64,000 bases of DNA from Gluconacetobacter tumulisoli (GTDB taxonomy: Bacteria; Pseudomonadota; Alphaproteobacteria; Acetobacterales; Acetobacteraceae), in assembly GCF_014174155.1 (NCBI RefSeq), contig NZ_JABEQM010000014.1, positions 1 to 64,000 on the forward strand, given 5' to 3'. The notes under the pieces were generated by a model. It worked only from the letters and a program-made list of their open reading frames with translations, searched no databases and was not told the origin of the DNA. Position numbers and translations under genes: made by a program. Each line of letters begins with the position of its first letter. The first letter of the stretch is position 1. Below are positions 63,439-64,000 of this stretch, piece after piece.

Positions 63439-63460
63439 CTTGGTTGCGATCCGGTTGAGA

Positions 63461-64000
63461 TCAGGCCGACTTGGCCATGATCTCTTCGGCGACGTTGCGC
63501 GGCACCGGGTCATAATGATGGAACTGCATCGTGAAGGACGCACGGCCCTTCGTGATCGAACGCAGGTGCGAGATGTAGCCGAACATTTCCTTCAGCGGCA
63601 CCAGCGCCCGTACCATGACGGTCGAGCCCGAGCTCTCCTGGTTCTGGATCATGCCGCGACGACGGTTCAGGTCGCCCACCACGTCGCCGACATGGTCGTT
63701 CGGCGTCGTCACCTCGACGTCCATGATCGGCTCCAGGATGACCGGGCCGGCCCGCTTCATGCCTTCGCGGAAGCACGCCTTGGCGGCGATTTCGAACGCC
63801 AGCGCCGACGAGTCGACGTCATGGTACTTGCCGTCCAGCAGCGTGAACTTGAAGTCCACGGTCGGGAAGCCCGCCAGCACGCCCGTCGAGGACTGCATCC
63901 GGATGCCCTTTTCGACCGCCGGGATGTATTCCTTCGGCACGGTGCCGCCGACCACCTTGTTCTCGAACTCGATGTCCTTGTTCCGCTCCAGCGGCGCGAA
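63461..64000 (-). CDS. fusA: Elongation factor G, C-terminal part (cut by window edge)
   Basis: The last 179 codons of EF-G are present: the end of domain IV ([40 protein letters not shown]) and domain V ([34 protein letters not shown], ending [14 protein letters not shown]). EF-G is the translocation GTPase of translation. The frame is open past 64000, so the GTPase domain is outside the window. The sequence is the canonical fusA type and not an FusB or tetracycline-protection paralogue. Confidence 0.96.
   Translation of the reverse strand, partial: FAPLERNKDIEFENKVVGGTVPKEYIPAVEKGIRMQSSTGVLAGFPTVDFKFTLLDGKYHDVDSSALAFEIAAKACFREGMKRAGPVILEPIMDVEVTTPNDHVGDVVGDLNRRRGMIQNQESSGSTVMVRALVPLKEMFGYISHLRSITKGRASFTMQFHHYDPVPRNVAEEIMAKSA

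Larger units (their letters stand above)
63139..63460. other. Gap between budC and fusA with inverted repeats and the fusA terminator
   Basis: This 322-bp stretch holds no gene I can support. It contains a 7-bp hairpin at 63168-63187, a perfect 10-1-10 inverted repeat at 63221-63241, and the fusA terminator at 63412-63438. The budC promoter must lie between the terminator and 63138. Confidence 0.5.

Overview
The window looks like chromosomal core sequence from a high-G+C alphaproteobacterium, most plausibly an acetic acid bacterium (Acetobacteraceae) of the Gluconacetobacter/Komagataeibacter kind. The basis is the gene order (nuo - birA - rnj - proS - lolCD - dnaE), protein types typical of alphaproteobacteria (short prolyl-tRNA synthetase, separate nuoC and nuoD, Asp-rich HemB, one LolC/E-like permease), a SufU-type SUF operon, and an acetoin/butanediol dehydrogenase. 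The genus is an inference. No insertion sequence, prophage, integron, plasmid or CRISPR gene was seen, so this is mostly housekeeping DNA.

Layout. Positions 1-3800 hold the 5' end of glyA (minus), then an amino acid permease, hemB and bpt (plus). From 3828 to 31986 everything is on the minus strand. In order of transcription this is nuoA-B-C-D-E-F-G-H-I-J-K-L-N, birA, rnj, proS, lolC, lolD, dnaE, rpsB, tsf, recO and parC: respiratory complex I, then biotinylation, RNA decay, tRNA charging, lipoprotein export, replication, translation and DNA topology genes. From 32243 to 41080, still on minus, come tRNA-Asp, tRNA-Val, HU, lon, clpX, clpP, trigger factor, tRNA-Leu and the NAD(P)HX repair enzyme. 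Lon, ClpXP and trigger factor form a protein-quality-control block. From 41276 to 47458 are a small membrane protein, a GH15 glucoamylase-like enzyme (minus), a DEAD-box helicase, an RlmD-type rRNA methyltransferase and a TonB-C-domain protein. From 47500 to 54195 (minus) lies a full iron-sulfur operon, sufR-B-C-D-S-U-T-A, headed by an Rrf2 regulator with a perfect 16-bp palindrome just upstream. From 54324 to the end are a DUF445 membrane protein, a divergent PEP carboxylase, an MBL-fold hydrolase, a secreted S10 carboxypeptidase, an EamA transporter, acetoin reductase and the 3' end of fusA with a clear terminator.

How the parts connect. SufBCDSUTA would supply the many Fe-S clusters needed by NuoB, E, F, G and I. 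BirA and HemB make cofactors. Bpt, ClpXP and Lon form a degradation axis.

The most notable point is that the complex I operon has no nuoM. nuoL is followed after 24 bp by nuoN, with both neighbours full length. Other points are a 28-codon repeat-built minicistron with a strong ribosome binding site coupled to nuoJ, a PEP carboxylase with altered active-site signatures, a His-rich tail on the SUF regulator, and a two-hairpin intergenic repeat present in two copies.
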